DNA of 64,000 nucleotides from the NCBI GenBank assembly GCA_963696405.1, contig CAVOJY010000002.1:124001-188000 (forward strand). The letters are read 5' to 3'. The notes under the pieces are model-generated. The model worked only from the letters and a program-made list of their open reading frames with translations, ran no database searches and was not told the origin of the DNA. A program made the position numbers and the translations under genes. The DNA is from CAVOJY01 sp963696405. GTDB taxonomy: Bacteria; Chloroflexota; Limnocylindria; Limnocylindrales; CSP1-4. Positions 62,582 through 64,000 of this stretch are shown here, in pieces; position 1 is the stretch's first letter; each line of letters starts with the position of its first letter.

Positions 62582-63991
62582 GTGATACGACGGCACCTCA
62601 TGGCACTCCGCCTCGGCCTGATGGTCGTGGACGGCGCCATCGCCTCGGGCGTATTCCTCCTGGTCGCGCTGGTTCGCTTCGGGGACGGCGAATGGATGGA
62701 GATCTGGCAGCGGCTCAGTATTGACATCCGGGCCGCCGCCATCCTCTGGGGGCTTGCATGGGTCGCAGCCCTCTGGTACGAGGGCCTCTACCGTCTGAGC
62801 GTCCGTTGGCGCGCTCTGAGCGAGCTGAAGGATGTCGGCAAGGCGACGCTCCTGGTGGCCGCGCTAACGCTGTCGACGCTGTTCGTCTTCAAACAGGAGA
62901 ACGTCAGTCGTCTGTTCCTGCTCATCCTGTTCATCGTCCAGCCTCTCGTCACGTTCACCGGACGGGCGATCCTTCGCGCAGGGTTTGGGTTCCTGGGTCG
63001 CCGCGGCCACAACGCGCGCTACATGCTCGTGGTGGGGACTGGGCGGCTCGCGGAGGAGTTCGCCAACCGCGTGGAGGGCCGAGCTGCGCTGGGCATCCGC
63101 GTGATCGGCCATCTCGCGGTTCCCGGCGAGCCGCGGCAGGTCGTAACCCGGCAGGTCCTCGGGAATGTAGACCAGATCGCAGCCATCTTCCACTCCAGCA
63201 TCGTCGACGAGGTCGCCGTGTGCCTTCCACCAGAGGCCGCCGGTCACCTTGAGGCAGTGGTCGGCCTTGCCGCAGATGAAGGGAAGACAGTCCGGATCGC
63301 GGTGGATCCCATGGACGGCGTCGTGCCGAAAGCGAGCCAGGAGGAGTTCGAAGGCCTGTTGATCCGCTCGCTGGTCCATGACAGCGGGCGCGAGGTGGGT
63401 CTCGTGCTCAAGCGGCTCATCGACATCGTCGGCGCAGGTGCGGGACTCGTCGTCCTGAGTCCGCTCCTTCTTGGCACGGCGCTCCTCATCCGCGCCAGGG
63501 AGGGCCCCCCCGTCCTCTTTCGTCAAACTCGCGTCGGCCTGCACGGGCGGCCGTTCAGGATCTGCAAGTTCCGCACGATGGTCCCCGATGCCGAGGTCCG
63601 CCTGGGCGAGGTCGCCGATATGAATGAACTCAGGGGCGCCGCGTTCAAGGTCACGAACGATCCCCGGATCACGTCACTCGGGCGCTCCCTCCGGATGACC
63701 AGCATCGATGAACTGCCCCAGCTGTGGAATGTCCTCAAGGGCGAGATGAGCCTCGTTGGACCCCGGCCGCCCCTGGCGGACGAGGTCAACGGGTACGACA
63801 TCTGGCATCGTCGCCGCCTCTCGATGAAGCCCGGCATGACCGGGCTCTGGCAGATCGAGGCGCGCCGCGATCCGGACTTCGACCGCTGGGTGGAGCGCGA
63901 TCTGATCTACATCGACCAGTGGTCGATGTGGCTCGATGTCAGGATCCTTGCGCGTACCGTTCCGGCCGTATTGACGAAGGCAGGTCGGTGA
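62582..63991 (+). CDS. Polyprenyl-phosphate sugar phosphotransferase (initiating enzyme)
   Basis: 469 residues. Four N-terminal transmembrane helices (about 10-120), a nucleotide-binding-like middle domain (about 130-245), a re-entrant helix (about 275-300) and the bacterial sugar transferase domain with CKFRTM (about 328-333), SIDELPQLWNV (about 374) and MSLVGPRPPL. It moves a sugar-1-phosphate from UDP-sugar to undecaprenyl phosphate, the first step of glycan assembly. GTG 62582 with AAGGAG upstream is chosen; ATG 62600 is possible. Divergent from the GT2 gene, so a shared promoter region lies at about 62374-62581. Confidence 0.92.
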   Translation: MIRRHLMALRLGLMVVDGAIASGVFLLVALVRFGDGEWMEIWQRLSIDIRAAAILWGLAWVAALWYEGLYRLSVRWRALSELKDVGKATLLVAALTLSTLFVFKQENVSRLFLLILFIVQPLVTFTGRAILRAGFGFLGRRGHNARYMLVVGTGRLAEEFANRVEGRAALGIRVIGHLAVPGEPRQVVTRQVLGNVDQIAAIFHSSIVDEVAVCLPPEAAGHLEAVVGLAADEGKTVRIAVDPMDGVVPKASQEEFEGLLIRSLVHDSGREVGLVLKRLIDIVGAGAGLVVLSPLLLGTALLIRAREGPPVLFRQTRVGLHGRPFRICKFRTMVPDAEVRLGEVADMNELRGAAFKVTNDPRITSLGRSLRMTSIDELPQLWNVLKGEMSLVGPRPPLADEVNGYDIWHRRRLSMKPGMTGLWQIEARRDPDFDRWVERDLIYIDQWSMWLDVRILARTVPAVLTKAGR

Positions 63992-64000
63992 GCGGCATGC

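Noticed and set aside
1..64000. tRNA, rRNA and other structured RNA genes
   Set aside because: I found no cloverleaf, CCA-ending tRNA-like segment or rRNA core sequence by eye; a tRNAscan/Infernal run would be the proper test.

Overview
Kind of organism. The DNA is very GC-rich throughout, with many GTG starts and tight 4-base gene overlaps. The mix of genes (a gatCAB operon, an indolepyruvate oxidoreductase/arylacetate-CoA ligase/ACT block, very large secreted multidomain proteins, a sortase-like protein and a polyprenyl-linked glycan locus) best fits a Chloroflexota bacterium, possibly of the Limnocylindria/Ellin6529 type. Actinomycetota is the main alternative. This is inference; no rRNA, tRNA or ribosomal protein is present to settle it. 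Several normally intact genes (gatB, iorA, paaK) are split by small indels in G/C runs, so many broken reading frames here are probably consensus errors in a draft assembly. I therefore describe most such genes as one frame-corrected gene.

Layout. 1-8.2 kb, minus strand: gatC, gatA, a class I aminotransferase and gatB, each overlapping the next by 4 bases, preceded by a membrane GAF-PAS-GGDEF-EAL protein. 8.3-12.7 kb, plus strand: iorA, iorB, a small unknown ORF, paaK and a double-ACT protein, an arylpyruvate/arylacetate module. 13.1-56.0 kb: eleven tandem plus-strand genes for secreted proteins that all end in nearly the same 242-residue C-terminal domain of five GDWDGDG-type repeats. Their N-terminal parts differ: LamG/cadherin-like/metallophosphoesterase proteins (A, B, K), a metzincin protease (C), Ig-like proteins (D, E), four paralogues with exactly seven 53-residue propeller repeats (F, H, I, J), and a phosphodiester glycosidase plus SASA esterase (G). 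A sortase-like protein lacking the usual catalytic cysteine lies between J and K. 56.1-64 kb: a surface-glycan locus with an O-antigen-ligase-like protein, two GT2 glycosyltransferases, a methyltransferase, a Wzx-type flippase and a polyprenyl-phosphate sugar phosphotransferase.

How it may work together. The shared C-terminal domain on unrelated N-terminal modules, next to a sortase-like protein and a lipid-linked glycan pathway, resembles in logic other systems where a common C-terminal tag directs cargo to the surface (PEP-CTERM/exosortase, T9SS). I propose a candidate surface-display system: the C-terminal propeller as sorting or anchoring tag, the sortase-like protein as processing or attachment factor, and the glycan as possible anchor. 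Three of the cargo genes (A, B, K) share a long 5' leader with sequence blocks at fixed spacing (80 and 26 bases); in A and K it also carries conserved hairpins, one next to the ribosome-binding site, which suggests common regulation.
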